From the NCBI GenBank assembly GCA_041746735.1, contig JBGTGP010000009.1, positions 1 through 64,000 of the forward strand: a DNA stretch of 64,000 nucleotides. Reading direction: 5' to 3'. Of the stretch, positions 1 to 7,730 are shown in pieces; positions within the stretch are counted from its first letter, which is position 1, and every line of letters starts with the position of its first letter. A program made the position numbers and the translations under genes. The stretch comes from Opimibacter sp041746735. GTDB taxonomy: Bacteria; Bacteroidota; Bacteroidia; Chitinophagales; Saprospiraceae. Under the pieces are notes generated by a model, which had not been told where the DNA came from, did no database searches, and worked only from the letters and a program-made list of their open reading frames with translations.

Positions 1-63
1 AATATCCAGTACTACCTTCTTACGTACCTCCGGAGAAAAGACTCGACGGGGCTTTAAGAACAT
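1..63 (-). CDS. N-terminus of probable IS3-type transposase OrfA (partial)
   Basis: An open frame starts at the ATG complementary to 61-63 and runs off the left edge, encoding 21 residues that begin MFLKPRRVFSPEVRKKVV. The pattern of basic residues, then F-S-P-E, then R/K-K-V-V resembles the first helix of the helix-turn-helix in IS3/IS911-type OrfA proteins, which bind insertion-sequence ends. Only the start is visible, so neither the family nor the intactness can be confirmed. It lies next to a truncated transporter gene, which fits an insertion sequence having landed there. A different small DNA-binding protein is possible. Confidence 0.45.
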   Translation of the reverse strand, partial: MFLKPRRVFSPEVRKKVVLDI

Positions 64-89
64 TTTTGCTTGCTTTTGATTTGCCATTT

Positions 90-120
90 TTGACCAAATT
101 TGTTTTCGTTTTTTGGTCAA
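90..120. repeat. 9-bp inverted repeat beside the putative insertion sequence
   Basis: TTGACCAAA (90-98) and TTTGGTCAA (112-120) are perfect inverted copies separated by 13 T-rich bases. The element sits 27 bases upstream of the start of the leftward transposase-like frame. It could be an operator, a terminator for transcription entering from either side, or part of the element's end. The sequence does not decide between these. Confidence 0.4.
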
Positions 121-142
121 CCTATTTCAGTCACGGACAACT

Positions 143-184
143 ACTCACTACTCACTACTCACCACTCACCACTCACTACTCACT
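143..184. repeat. Six tandem heptamers ACTCACY
   Basis: Six direct copies of ACTCACT or ACTCACC follow one another without gaps (T,T,C,C,T,T at the last position). They lie between the transposase-like start and the TauE remnant. The short unit without spacers rules out a CRISPR array. Heptamer arrays of this kind grow and shrink by replication slippage, so copy number is probably variable. Confidence 0.9.
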
Positions 185-206
185 ATCTCCCTCCTACCTG
201 GCAACC

Positions 207-350
207 CTCCCTCAATTTGCCATTGTCGGTATCTTTATAGGACTGGACCTGACAATGAAAGTAGATGGCAATCGGCTAAAACCAGCCTTCGGTTGGTTTG
301 TTCTGGTTATGGGCGCTTTTATTATCGTGCAAGAAACGCTACCGCACTAA
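207..350 (+). pseudogene. 3' stub of a TauE/SafE sulfite exporter gene
   Basis: The frame that stops at 350 ends with about 47 residues resembling the last transmembrane hairpin of TauE/SafE exporters: a hydrophobic G-I-F-I-G segment, a polar loop with K-V-D-G-N-R-L-K, then F-G-W-F-V-L-V-M-G and a second hydrophobic stretch. Upstream in the same frame there is only translated heptamer repeat (T-T-H-Y-S units) and T-rich DNA, so the first roughly 200 residues expected of the family are missing. TauE/SafE genes commonly accompany metallo-beta-lactamase/rhodanese and YeeE genes like those that follow, which supports the reading. It is a probable pseudogene truncated by the insertion at the left edge. 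Confidence 0.6.
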
Positions 351-356
351 GTCCGA

Positions 357-374
357 TTTTGTAACTTTTGTAAC
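357..374 (+). promoter_or_regulatory. Tandem 9-bp repeat upstream of the sulfur cassette
   Basis: TTTTGTAAC occurs twice head to tail, about 60 bases before the start codon of the metallo-beta-lactamase/rhodanese gene. The position suits an activator or repressor site, or overlap with the promoter. No regulator can be named from the sequence. Confidence 0.3.
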
Positions 375-435
375 GCTGTAAAGCCAGAAATTCAATCAAC
401 TTTGTATCATACAACAGTAAAAACGAATCATAAAC

Positions 436-1851
436 ATGAATGTAGAACAGATTTATACCGGCTGCCTCGCACAGGGAGCCTATTATATCACCTCCAATGG
501 GGAAGCGGCCATTGTTGACCCCTTACGCGAAGTTCAACCGTACCTCGAGCGTCTGGAGCGTGATGGCGTTAAGTTGAAGTACATTTTTGAAACCCATTTT
601 CACGCGGACTTCGTATCCGGCCACCTCGATCTGAGCCGAAAAACCGGTGCGCCCATTGTATTTGGACCTCATGCGCAACCTGAATTTGAATTTATTTCAG
701 CCAAAGATGGTGAGGACTTCCGGATAGGCAATATTACCATTCGGGTACTCCATACGCCCGGACATACTATGGAAAGCACGTCCTTCCTGCTGATCGATGA
801 AAAGGGCGACCCACATGCCCTGTTTAGCGGAGATACCCTTTTTATCGGGGATGTAGGGCGACCGGATCTCGCCCAAAAGGCTGCCGGTATGACCATGGAA
901 CAACTGGCGGCGACTTTGTATCACTCGTTGCGAAGCAAGATCATGACCTTACCGGATGATGTACTCGTATATCCCGCCCATGGCGCAGGTAGTGCCTGTG
1001 GAAAGAACATGAGCAAGGAAACCGTCTCCACCATTGGAAATCAAAAGCAATTTAATTATGCTTTGCGGGCCAATATGACAGAAGCTGAGTTTGTAAAGGA
1101 AGTAACGGACGGCCTGTTACCACCTCCTGCCTACTTTGGTATGAATGTGGCCATGAATAAGCAAGGATATGAAAGTTTTGATCAGGTCCTCAATCAGGGG
1201 ATGCGGGCACTGACACCCAAAGAGTTTGAGGTGGCAGCGGAGGAGACAGGTGCTTTATTGCTCGACACTCGTGGAAATGCTGAGTTTGCTAAAGGCCACA
1301 TACCCCAATCGATCAATATTGGCCTGACCGGAGATTTTGCGCCCTGGGTTGGTGCCATGATCGTAGACGTCAAGCAGCCCATCCTGCTGATCACAGATCC
1401 CGGAAGGGAAGAAGAAGCCGTGACTCGTCTAAGCCGGGTAGGTTTTGACAATGTGCTGGGTCATTTGAAGGGCGGTTACGCGACATGGGTTAGCGATGGT
1501 CGGGAGACCGACTCAGTGCGCCGGATTTCAGCCCAGGAATTTGCTTCCCGGGTCCGGATTGGTGAAGATCAGGTCGTCGATGTCCGAAAAGAAAGTGAGT
1601 ACGAAGCCGAGCATGTTGAGGATGCCTATAGTAAACCACTGGCGTATATCAATGAATGGATCAAGGATGTCAACCCCAACGAGCATTTCTACATGCATTG
1701 TGCCGGCGGATACAGGAGTATGATTGCGGCCAGTATCCTTCAGGCGCGCGGCTATAGAAACTTCACCGAAGTGGATGGCGGATTTGCTGCGATCTCAAAA
1801 ACGGATTTACCCAGAACAGATTATATCTGCCAAAGTAAAGTCATGAAATAG
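436..1851 (+). CDS. Metallo-beta-lactamase / double rhodanese sulfur enzyme
   Basis: The 471-residue cytoplasmic protein has an N-terminal metallo-beta-lactamase domain of the persulfide-dioxygenase (ETHE1/CstB-like) group at residues 1-220. It shows T-H-F-H-A-D-F (H54, H56, D58), HTPGHT, SGDTLFIGDVGRPDL and YPAHG as metal-binding motifs. Two rhodanese domains follow. The first (about 250-350) has I-T-D-P-G where the active cysteine should be and is probably inactive. The second (about 365-460) has the active loop HCAGGYRS with Cys422. Such proteins oxidise or transfer sulfane sulfur from persulfides. The start gives a full-length N-terminus. It heads a cassette with two YeeE/YedE genes downstream and a TauE stub upstream. 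The family is secure; the exact substrate is not. Confidence 0.92.
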   Translation: MNVEQIYTGCLAQGAYYITSNGEAAIVDPLREVQPYLERLERDGVKLKYIFETHFHADFVSGHLDLSRKTGAPIVFGPHAQPEFEFISAKDGEDFRIGNITIRVLHTPGHTMESTSFLLIDEKGDPHALFSGDTLFIGDVGRPDLAQKAAGMTMEQLAATLYHSLRSKIMTLPDDVLVYPAHGAGSACGKNMSKETVSTIGNQKQFNYALRANMTEAEFVKEVTDGLLPPPAYFGMNVAMNKQGYESFDQVLNQGMRALTPKEFEVAAEETGALLLDTRGNAEFAKGHIPQSINIGLTGDFAPWVGAMIVDVKQPILLITDPGREEEAVTRLSRVGFDNVLGHLKGGYATWVSDGRETDSVRRISAQEFASRVRIGEDQVVDVRKESEYEAEHVEDAYSKPLAYINEWIKDVNPNEHFYMHCAGGYRSMIAASILQARGYRNFTEVDGGFAAISKTDLPRTDYICQSKVMK

Positions 1852-1981
1852 AACTGGCCTGCCTTTGGGCTGGCGGCAGCAAAAGGCGAGACTGACTTCT
1901 GCGTGAAGGTGGTTCTGCTCTGAGATGCTGCTATTTTGATTTTTGCCAAAGAAGAATAAAATATACAATACACTGATATTG

Positions 1982-2542
1982 ATGGAATGGATTACCCAAC
2001 CCTGGCCCTGGTATGTAGCCGGACCACTGATCGGTCTGACAGTACCCGCCTTATTGCTCATGGGCAATAAGGCATTCGGCATTTCTTCCTCCATGCGGCA
2101 CATGTGTGCAGCCTGTCTTCCTGCCAATATTCCTTTTTTTAAATATGACTGGAAAAAAGAAGTCTGGAATTTATTCTTCGTCGCCGGTATCCTCCTGGGG
2201 GGTATCGTCGCTGCGACATTTCTGGCCAATCCTGATCCGGTCATCATTCACGCTGATCTTACCGCGGAATTATCCGGGTATGGTATCACACAGATTGATG
2301 CATTGGTCCCGGCTGATCTGTTCAGTTGGTCATCATTACTAACGCTGAAAGGCCTGATCATCATGGTCGGCGGCGGATTTATCATCGGTTTTGGCACCCG
2401 TTATGCAGGCGGCTGCACAAGCGGTCATGCCATTATGGGCCTGTCAACCCTACAATGGCCCTCTCTGATCGCGACTTGCTGCTTTATGATCGGCGGTATC
2501 GTCATGGCCAATTGGATTTTACCTTTTATTCTGTCACTCTAA
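1982..2542 (+). CDS. YeeE/YedE sulfur transporter, first half-size subunit
   Basis: The 186-residue membrane protein has about four to five hydrophobic segments and the conserved GFGTRYAGGCTSGHAIMG signature of YeeE/YedE transporters. Its cysteine lies in the GGCTSGH motif, and a second cysteine pair (M-C-A-A-C) sits near residue 38. These families import thiosulfate or related sulfur species. ATG at 1982 is preferred to the upstream TTG at 1943 because it leaves an N-terminus (MEWITQPWPWYVAGP) that enters the membrane directly. Full-length YeeE proteins are about twice as long. The second half is encoded by the next gene, which starts 13 bases later. Confidence 0.88.
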   Translation: MEWITQPWPWYVAGPLIGLTVPALLLMGNKAFGISSSMRHMCAACLPANIPFFKYDWKKEVWNLFFVAGILLGGIVAATFLANPDPVIIHADLTAELSGYGITQIDALVPADLFSWSSLLTLKGLIIMVGGGFIIGFGTRYAGGCTSGHAIMGLSTLQWPSLIATCCFMIGGIVMANWILPFILSL

Positions 2543-2555
2543 GTTTTAAAGCATC

Positions 2556-3074
2556 ATGCAGCATTCAACGTCCTCAACCTCCGCTTCTACGCTGAATACC
2601 GATTTTGAAGTCCGATCTCTGGATGCGATTTGTGTCAATGAAAGCCATCTGGAGCATAAATGGTATCACAACCTGAAGTACCTGGCTGTAGGAATGGCTT
2701 TCGGTATCGTTTTTCTCAAAGCCGAAATTGTAAGTTGGTACCGGATACAAGAGATGTTCCGTTTTCAATCCTTTCACATGTATGGCGTCATTGGAAGTGC
2801 GGTGATGGTAGGTGTTATTTCGGTATACCTGATCAAAAAATTCAAAGCCAACACCATGTATAGAGAGACGATCGAGTTTCATCCCAAGGCGTTTAACAAA
2901 GGTCAGGTCTATGGTGGATTGCTTTTCGGGTTGGGATGGGCGATGACAGGTGCTTGTCCGGGACCGTTGTTTGCTCTGATTGGCTCCGGAGCCACGGTCA
3001 TCGCCATCATCTTGTTGAGCGCGATCGCAGGCACATGGGTATACGGGTATATGCGCGAGAGATTGCCACATTAA
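2556..3074 (+). CDS. YeeE/YedE sulfur transporter, second half-size subunit
   Basis: This 172-residue protein has a polar N-terminus of about 45 residues, then hydrophobic segments and the signature GWAMTGACPGPLFALIGSG, the counterpart of the cysteine motif in the first subunit. The two gene products probably pair to form one transporter for thiosulfate or a similar reduced sulfur compound. That would feed the persulfide enzyme encoded upstream or protect the cell from excess sulfur (inference). The gene ends in the stem of a short hairpin, and the next gene converges on it. Confidence 0.87.
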   Translation: MQHSTSSTSASTLNTDFEVRSLDAICVNESHLEHKWYHNLKYLAVGMAFGIVFLKAEIVSWYRIQEMFRFQSFHMYGVIGSAVMVGVISVYLIKKFKANTMYRETIEFHPKAFNKGQVYGGLLFGLGWAMTGACPGPLFALIGSGATVIAIILLSAIAGTWVYGYMRERLPH

Positions 3075-3090
3075 TGACTTCGGGTCATTA
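3072..3090 (+). terminator. Short hairpin at the end of the sulfur cassette
   Basis: TAATGAC and GTCATTA form a perfect 7-bp stem around TTCGG. The left arm includes the TAA stop codon of the second YeeE gene. There is no T-run, so termination would be weak. It lies between convergent genes. Confidence 0.4.
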
Positions 3091-3134
3091 GGCTGTATGA
3101 ACTAGAGAGACGAACTGCAACGAGTAGAGAAAGG

Positions 3135-3605
3135 TCAGGTGATGCCCGGGAAGTCATTAGCACCAGATTGTAAATATATCTTACAATCCACCCACTCCTC
3201 ATCAAAGACGGTTTCCGGGTACTTCTTGTAGAAATGAATCCCCGGCTCATTCCAGTGCAGGACCTGCCATTTGACCAGAGCGACATCCTCATTTTTCGCT
3301 TCCTCCAGGAACGCCTCGAACAGTAGTTTGCCGATACCGGTACCTCGCATCGATTCCCGGACGATAAAATCCTCCAGGTAAAGCATCCTGCCCCGCCAGG
3401 TGCTGAACATACGGCAGTAGAGTGCCATACCTACGATCTCTCCGGCGTGCTCAGCAACAAAGGCATCAAAGGCGCCCCTGGCATAGTCCACCCGGTAGCT
3501 GTCGGGGGTGGTCGTCACCTTGTGAAGACCACGTTCATATTCGGCCAGTTCCCGCACGAGGGCGTGGATACCGGGGATATCGGCTAAAGTCATTTTACGG
3601 ATCAT
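3135..3605 (-). CDS. GNAT N-acetyltransferase (diamine acetyltransferase-like)
   Basis: The 156-residue protein has the GNAT fold. It has the acetyl-CoA loop R-G-T-G-I-G (residues about 89-94), the preceding strand Y-L-E-D-F-I-V, and the motif W-Q-V-L-H-W-N-E-P followed by F-Y-K-K. These features are typical of the spermidine/diamine acetyltransferase branch, which acetylates small amines. It starts 3 bases after the stop codon of the upstream LytTR regulator, so the two genes are almost certainly co-transcribed. The substrate cannot be read from the sequence. Confidence 0.88.
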   Translation of the reverse strand: MIRKMTLADIPGIHALVRELAEYERGLHKVTTTPDSYRVDYARGAFDAFVAEHAGEIVGMALYCRMFSTWRGRMLYLEDFIVRESMRGTGIGKLLFEAFLEEAKNEDVALVKWQVLHWNEPGIHFYKKYPETVFDEEWVDCKIYLQSGANDFPGIT

Positions 3606-3608
3606 GCC

Positions 3609-4370
3609 TTACTTTTTGTTTTTCCTCAGAACCAGATTAACAAATTCATCCTTTCTCCGACGGGCAATTGGAATCTTCATGCCATCCATCATCACCACCA
3701 GATCGCCATCCTCTTTGATCACTTTTTTCACAAAGAGGGTATTAACCATATGGGATTGATGAATGCGAAAAAAAGTAGGTTCAGGGAGCATTTCTTCGAA
3801 CTCCTTGAGATTGCGGGAAACGAGATGCCGTTCTCCACTTTCAACGTAAACGAAACTATAGTTGCCATAAGTTTCGATTCGGGTGATCTCCTCGGTCTGG
3901 GCAAACACATGACCTGAAGTGGTATTGAGCGTAATCCGATCAAAGGTTTTTTCGCGATGCGTTTGGAGCAGGTATTCCACTTTTTTTTGCAATATGTCAA
4001 TATGATCATATTGCAAGGCCCTTTGCACGGCGTCTGCCAAATCATCCGGGTCGATAGGCTTTAGTAAATAGTCCAAAGCGTGATAACGGAAGGCTTTGAT
4101 GGCAAATTCATCATGGGCCGTGACAAAGATGACGTTAGATCGAATTTCTGATAGGCGGTCAAGAAGGTCGAATCCTGTACCATCCTTAATCTCCACATCG
4201 AGAAACAAGAGGTCAGGTCGGATCTTCCTGATCAATGGAATTCCATCAGCAATGCCTTCCGCTTCACCCTTGATGTCGATCTGGGGAAAATACTGACCAA
4301 TAAATCGCTTCAGGATCCCACGAGCCCCGGGTTCATCGTCAATGAGGATTACACTGAAAGGAGGAGGCAT
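3609..4370 (-). CDS. LytTR-family response regulator
   Basis: The 253-residue regulator has an N-terminal receiver domain (about 5-120) with acidic pair D11/D12, phospho-acceptor Asp58 in L-L-F-L-D-V, and Lys in L-L-K-P-I-D. A LytTR DNA-binding domain follows (about 150-250) with F-F-R-I-H-Q-S-H-M-V-N motifs. It is transcribed away from a LytS-like sensor kinase that starts 97 bases off on the other strand, a usual arrangement for a cognate pair. A GNAT gene follows directly. Confidence 0.93.
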   Translation of the reverse strand: MPPPFSVILIDDEPGARGILKRFIGQYFPQIDIKGEAEGIADGIPLIRKIRPDLLFLDVEIKDGTGFDLLDRLSEIRSNVIFVTAHDEFAIKAFRYHALDYLLKPIDPDDLADAVQRALQYDHIDILQKKVEYLLQTHREKTFDRITLNTTSGHVFAQTEEITRIETYGNYSFVYVESGERHLVSRNLKEFEEMLPEPTFFRIHQSHMVNTLFVKKVIKEDGDLVVMMDGMKIPIARRRKDEFVNLVLRKNKK

Positions 4371-4407
4371 GCAATGGAATAAGTTGTCTTCATTAAATGA
4401 ATCTTAT

Positions 4408-4415
4408 CAAAGATA
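4408..4415 (-). promoter_or_regulatory. -7 element TATCTTTG for the LytTR regulator gene
   Basis: On the minus strand the sequence reads TATCTTTG, an exact match to the Bacteroidota -7 consensus TAnnTTTG, 37 bases before the start codon. No clear TTTG appears at the -33 position. Confidence 0.45.
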
Positions 4416-4467
4416 CCCGTTTTCATCTAAGTAGGAATTGATATTGGTATATTGCTAAAAATTTTAC

Positions 4468-7440
4468 ATGGTGACCCTGCGGCAGATGATTAGATTCATA
4501 ACCTGTATAGGAATTATGTTGGTCACACTGCCATCAAACGGACAGCAAAAAGTATGGAAGCACTATACATTGGACGATGGGTTACCTGCCATGAATGCCT
4601 GGAGTATTGTACAGGCAAAAAATGGTATGCTTTGGTTTTCTTCCGATAAAGGGATCTTTAGTTATGATGGGTATGATTTTCATGAGCCTGTGGACACAAG
4701 CGTTTACATAGGGTCTGAGACTTTCTTTCCAGCAGAAGATCAAAATGGTCGAATCTGGTTTTCCAGAATCGATAGAACCGTGTGGTATATAGAGGCGGAT
4801 ACGATACGGGCATGGCAACTCAATCATGTGCTGGATACAATAAGAGCTAAGTTCTTTCTCATCTATCAGATAGGGTTTGAGTCAAATGGAGATATTTGGC
4901 TGCATGCGGGAGAACTGGGATTTGTAGTTGTTGATGTTCGGGGGGATTTAAAAATAATCAGAGGATCAGATAGCAGGAATTTTTCATTTGGTCAGGTGGG
5001 CGGCAATTTGATGTTTGGATTCCAGGCTGACAATACTTACTTACCAAGCTCCAGGAAGCTATCCTCACAAATTTTACATTGGAACAGAGGAGTGATGGAG
5101 ATGGTTGGAAGTTTACCATTACATGCCAGCTCAAATATTGATTTTTTTAATGCAGCAAAGATAGAGGGGGACAAGGTTGTGATAAAGCATGGCCAGGACA
5201 TACTTTTCTGGCAAAATGGAAAGTTGGAGCATCTTACCACTTTGGATATCCGACGAAGTCGTCTGACGGCGTCGGAAAAAAGTCAGTTGGTATTGACTTG
5301 TGATCATGAGCAGCAGGCCGGTCTGTACTACTACAGCACCATGGAAGCATTTAAGGATAATAAAGGAGTCAACATATTGCCGGGCATCCTAACCTATTAT
5401 GCTCTGTTTGATCATGCAGGAGGGTTATGGGTCAGCACAAGGGGAGAGGGATTATTTTACTGTAAGGAACCTGGAATTGATGTATTTGATCTAAACCTAT
5501 TTTCTTCATCCAATAGTGTGAATACACTCGCCTGGGATGGCCAGCAAACTTTGTACGCAGGGGTAGGTACATACGCCATCCGTTTTGATCTGACATCTCA
5601 AGAGTCTAGGGGAATGGCGTCTCCAGGACTGGTTGATTTATGGACATTGCTGTACTATGACCCTGATAAAAACTCAATCTGGGCAGGTTCACCCTTGAAG
5701 ATTTTGCAAGGAGACGATTGGAAAGAGATCAAGGCCAAAACTTCTGATAAAACCAATGCTCTTGGTCTAAATGCTAAATCTATATCCATCAGCCCGGACA
5801 GGAGCAGAATGTGGATGAGTTCAACTTTTGGATTTTATGAGGTGGATATCGCATCTCTGGCGGTCAGCTATCATCCTTTTGATACCAGTCTGTCCAGACC
5901 ATGGCGCACATATGATGTTTTAGAGGACAGACAAAACCGGATATGGGTTTCCACTATAGAAGGATTGAGGATTTACATCAACGGACGCTACACTACGCCG
6001 CCTTTTGAGCATCCGGCAATGCGATACAGAATTAGTAGCTTATTGCTTCAGCCAGAAGGGAGCATCGTTTTCGGCACTATGGGAGCTGGAATACTCATCT
6101 ATACTGAACATAGGGACCTAATTCATTTGACCACTGCGGATGGCCTCACCTCGGATTTTATTACTTCCGTAAAGGCCGGCAATGAATCCACATTTTTTGC
6201 ATGTACGGATGCTGGATTGAATACCATCACCCTCGATGAGGGCGGACAACCCATACTCACACGTATTAGTAAGGTTCACGGATTACCGTCCGATATAATC
6301 CTTGACGTTGTTTCCATCAACAATGACCTTTGGATAGGTACAGACAAAGGGCTTGTCTATTGGCGGATGGAGCAAAACTCGATTCGGATTCCGGCTCCTG
6401 TTATTACTTCCTTTGTGGTGAATCAGGAACAAACCCTACAGACAGGCAATTCGAGGTTTTCTCATATTCAAAATCATATTGAGATTGCATTTCGCTCCAT
6501 CCATTTTCGCTCTGAAGGGAAGATACATTATCGGTACAGGCTTGCGCAATCGGATACCACGTTTCGAAGCACACTGGATAGGCGAGTGAATTTTCCGGAA
6601 CTAGCTCCCGGCCGTTACATTTTTGAGGTGCAATCCAAGGGCGAAGATGGTCAATGGAGTGAGTCCGCAATACGATCCTTCCTCATTCGTCCTCCCTGGT
6701 GGCGTACAGCATGGTTTTGGAGTCTCAGTATTTTGGGTGCCGCCTGTATCGGATATTTTTTAATTGCAAGAAGGAATAGAGCAGTATTGGAAAAGGTACA
6801 ACTAGGACTTAAAATGAAGGAGCTCGAGTTAGCAGCACTCCGTGCTCAGATCAATCCGCATTTTATCTTCAATTGTCTCGGAAGCATACAGCAATTTATT
6901 GCAGGCCATGATGCTGATACAGCGACGCGATATCTTGCCCGATTTGCCAAGCTGATCCGATTGGCGCTTCATAGTTCGGTGGATGGGAAACATTCCCTGG
7001 CAGATGAGATAGCCATGTTGGACAACTACCTGGCCCTTGAACAGATGCGATTTAAAGGGAGCTTTCATTATCAAATCGATGCTGCAGGCATAGGTGATTC
7101 AGATGACATACATATTCCTCCAATGCTTTTGCAGCCTTTTGTGGAGAACGCAGTAAAGCATGGCATCGGGCATGCCAGAGTTGAGGGCGAAATCAAAATA
7201 ACCTTTACAAAGATTGACAACTTGCTGTTAGTTGTCATCACTGACAATGGTCCTGGGTTTTCAACAAGGTTAGCCGAATCAAATGAGGCGCATAAATCTG
7301 TTGGACTGTCTCTCACACGAAGCCGGCTCGATATACTGTCCGGATTTTCTGAAAGAAGCAGTTACACCCAGGAGAATATCACTGACCTGAATGGTCAGGT
7401 TAAAGGTGCCCGGGTAGATCTCCGAATTCCCCTGGATTGA
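4468..7440 (+). CDS. Two-component propeller sensor histidine kinase, LytS type
   Basis: The 990-residue protein has an N-terminal signal segment (residues 1-26), a long periplasmic region of beta-propeller repeats (about 30-640) with recurring L-W-x-G-T and I-W-V-S-T blades, and a Y_Y_Y domain (about 645-740). One transmembrane helix (about 745-765) precedes a His_kinase domain with QINPHFIFNCLGSIQQF (His798) and an ATPase domain ending in D-N-G-P-G-F. It senses an extracellular or periplasmic signal and phosphorylates a LytTR regulator, almost surely the divergent one. Unlike hybrid propeller kinases linked to polysaccharide use, it has no fused receiver or AraC domain. The ligand is unknown. 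Confidence 0.9.
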   Translation: MVTLRQMIRFITCIGIMLVTLPSNGQQKVWKHYTLDDGLPAMNAWSIVQAKNGMLWFSSDKGIFSYDGYDFHEPVDTSVYIGSETFFPAEDQNGRIWFSRIDRTVWYIEADTIRAWQLNHVLDTIRAKFFLIYQIGFESNGDIWLHAGELGFVVVDVRGDLKIIRGSDSRNFSFGQVGGNLMFGFQADNTYLPSSRKLSSQILHWNRGVMEMVGSLPLHASSNIDFFNAAKIEGDKVVIKHGQDILFWQNGKLEHLTTLDIRRSRLTASEKSQLVLTCDHEQQAGLYYYSTMEAFKDNKGVNILPGILTYYALFDHAGGLWVSTRGEGLFYCKEPGIDVFDLNLFSSSNSVNTLAWDGQQTLYAGVGTYAIRFDLTSQESRGMASPGLVDLWTLLYYDPDKNSIWAGSPLKILQGDDWKEIKAKTSDKTNALGLNAKSISISPDRSRMWMSSTFGFYEVDIASLAVSYHPFDTSLSRPWRTYDVLEDRQNRIWVSTIEGLRIYINGRYTTPPFEHPAMRYRISSLLLQPEGSIVFGTMGAGILIYTEHRDLIHLTTADGLTSDFITSVKAGNESTFFACTDAGLNTITLDEGGQPILTRISKVHGLPSDIILDVVSINNDLWIGTDKGLVYWRMEQNSIRIPAPVITSFVVNQEQTLQTGNSRFSHIQNHIEIAFRSIHFRSEGKIHYRYRLAQSDTTFRSTLDRRVNFPELAPGRYIFEVQSKGEDGQWSESAIRSFLIRPPWWRTAWFWSLSILGAACIGYFLIARRNRAVLEKVQLGLKMKELELAALRAQINPHFIFNCLGSIQQFIAGHDADTATRYLARFAKLIRLALHSSVDGKHSLADEIAMLDNYLALEQMRFKGSFHYQIDAAGIGDSDDIHIPPMLLQPFVENAVKHGIGHARVEGEIKITFTKIDNLLLVVITDNGPGFSTRLAESNEAHKSVGLSLTRSRLDILSGFSERSSYTQENITDLNGQVKGARVDLRIPLD

Positions 7441-7730
7441 TCTTGACCAGATTTCCCAATCCGTTTACCGAATATCATCAAACTCCAGCCAAATCTCATA
7501 TTGGTAAGAATGGCATGAAAATAAGTGACACTTTAGGGTGGTCAGGATTCCCGATCCTGATGGTATAGTACCTAAAGCCGCAAAATCAATGACAGCATCA
7601 TTTATTGTTATTCGTATAAATGCCAGAAGTGAAGACTGGTAAAGGATTCTATTTGCACATGTTAATTTGAATCAAGGTTTCTAAAATTTGAATATTTTTC
7701 TAATCATGGCTTGAAATTAATTCTCTTATC

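Noticed and set aside
143..184. CRISPR-like array
   Set aside because: The units are 7 bases long and directly abutting, without spacers or cas genes nearby.
66..350. A 94-residue open frame as an intact small gene
   Set aside because: Its first half translates T-rich DNA and the heptamer array; only the end resembles TauE/SafE. It is better read as a gene stub.
1807..2247. Minus-strand open frame of 146 codons
   Set aside because: It overlaps the ends of two well-supported plus-strand genes and shows no recognisable protein features.
2574..3071. Minus-strand open frame of 165 codons
   Set aside because: It is the antisense shadow of the second YeeE/YedE gene and has no domain features.
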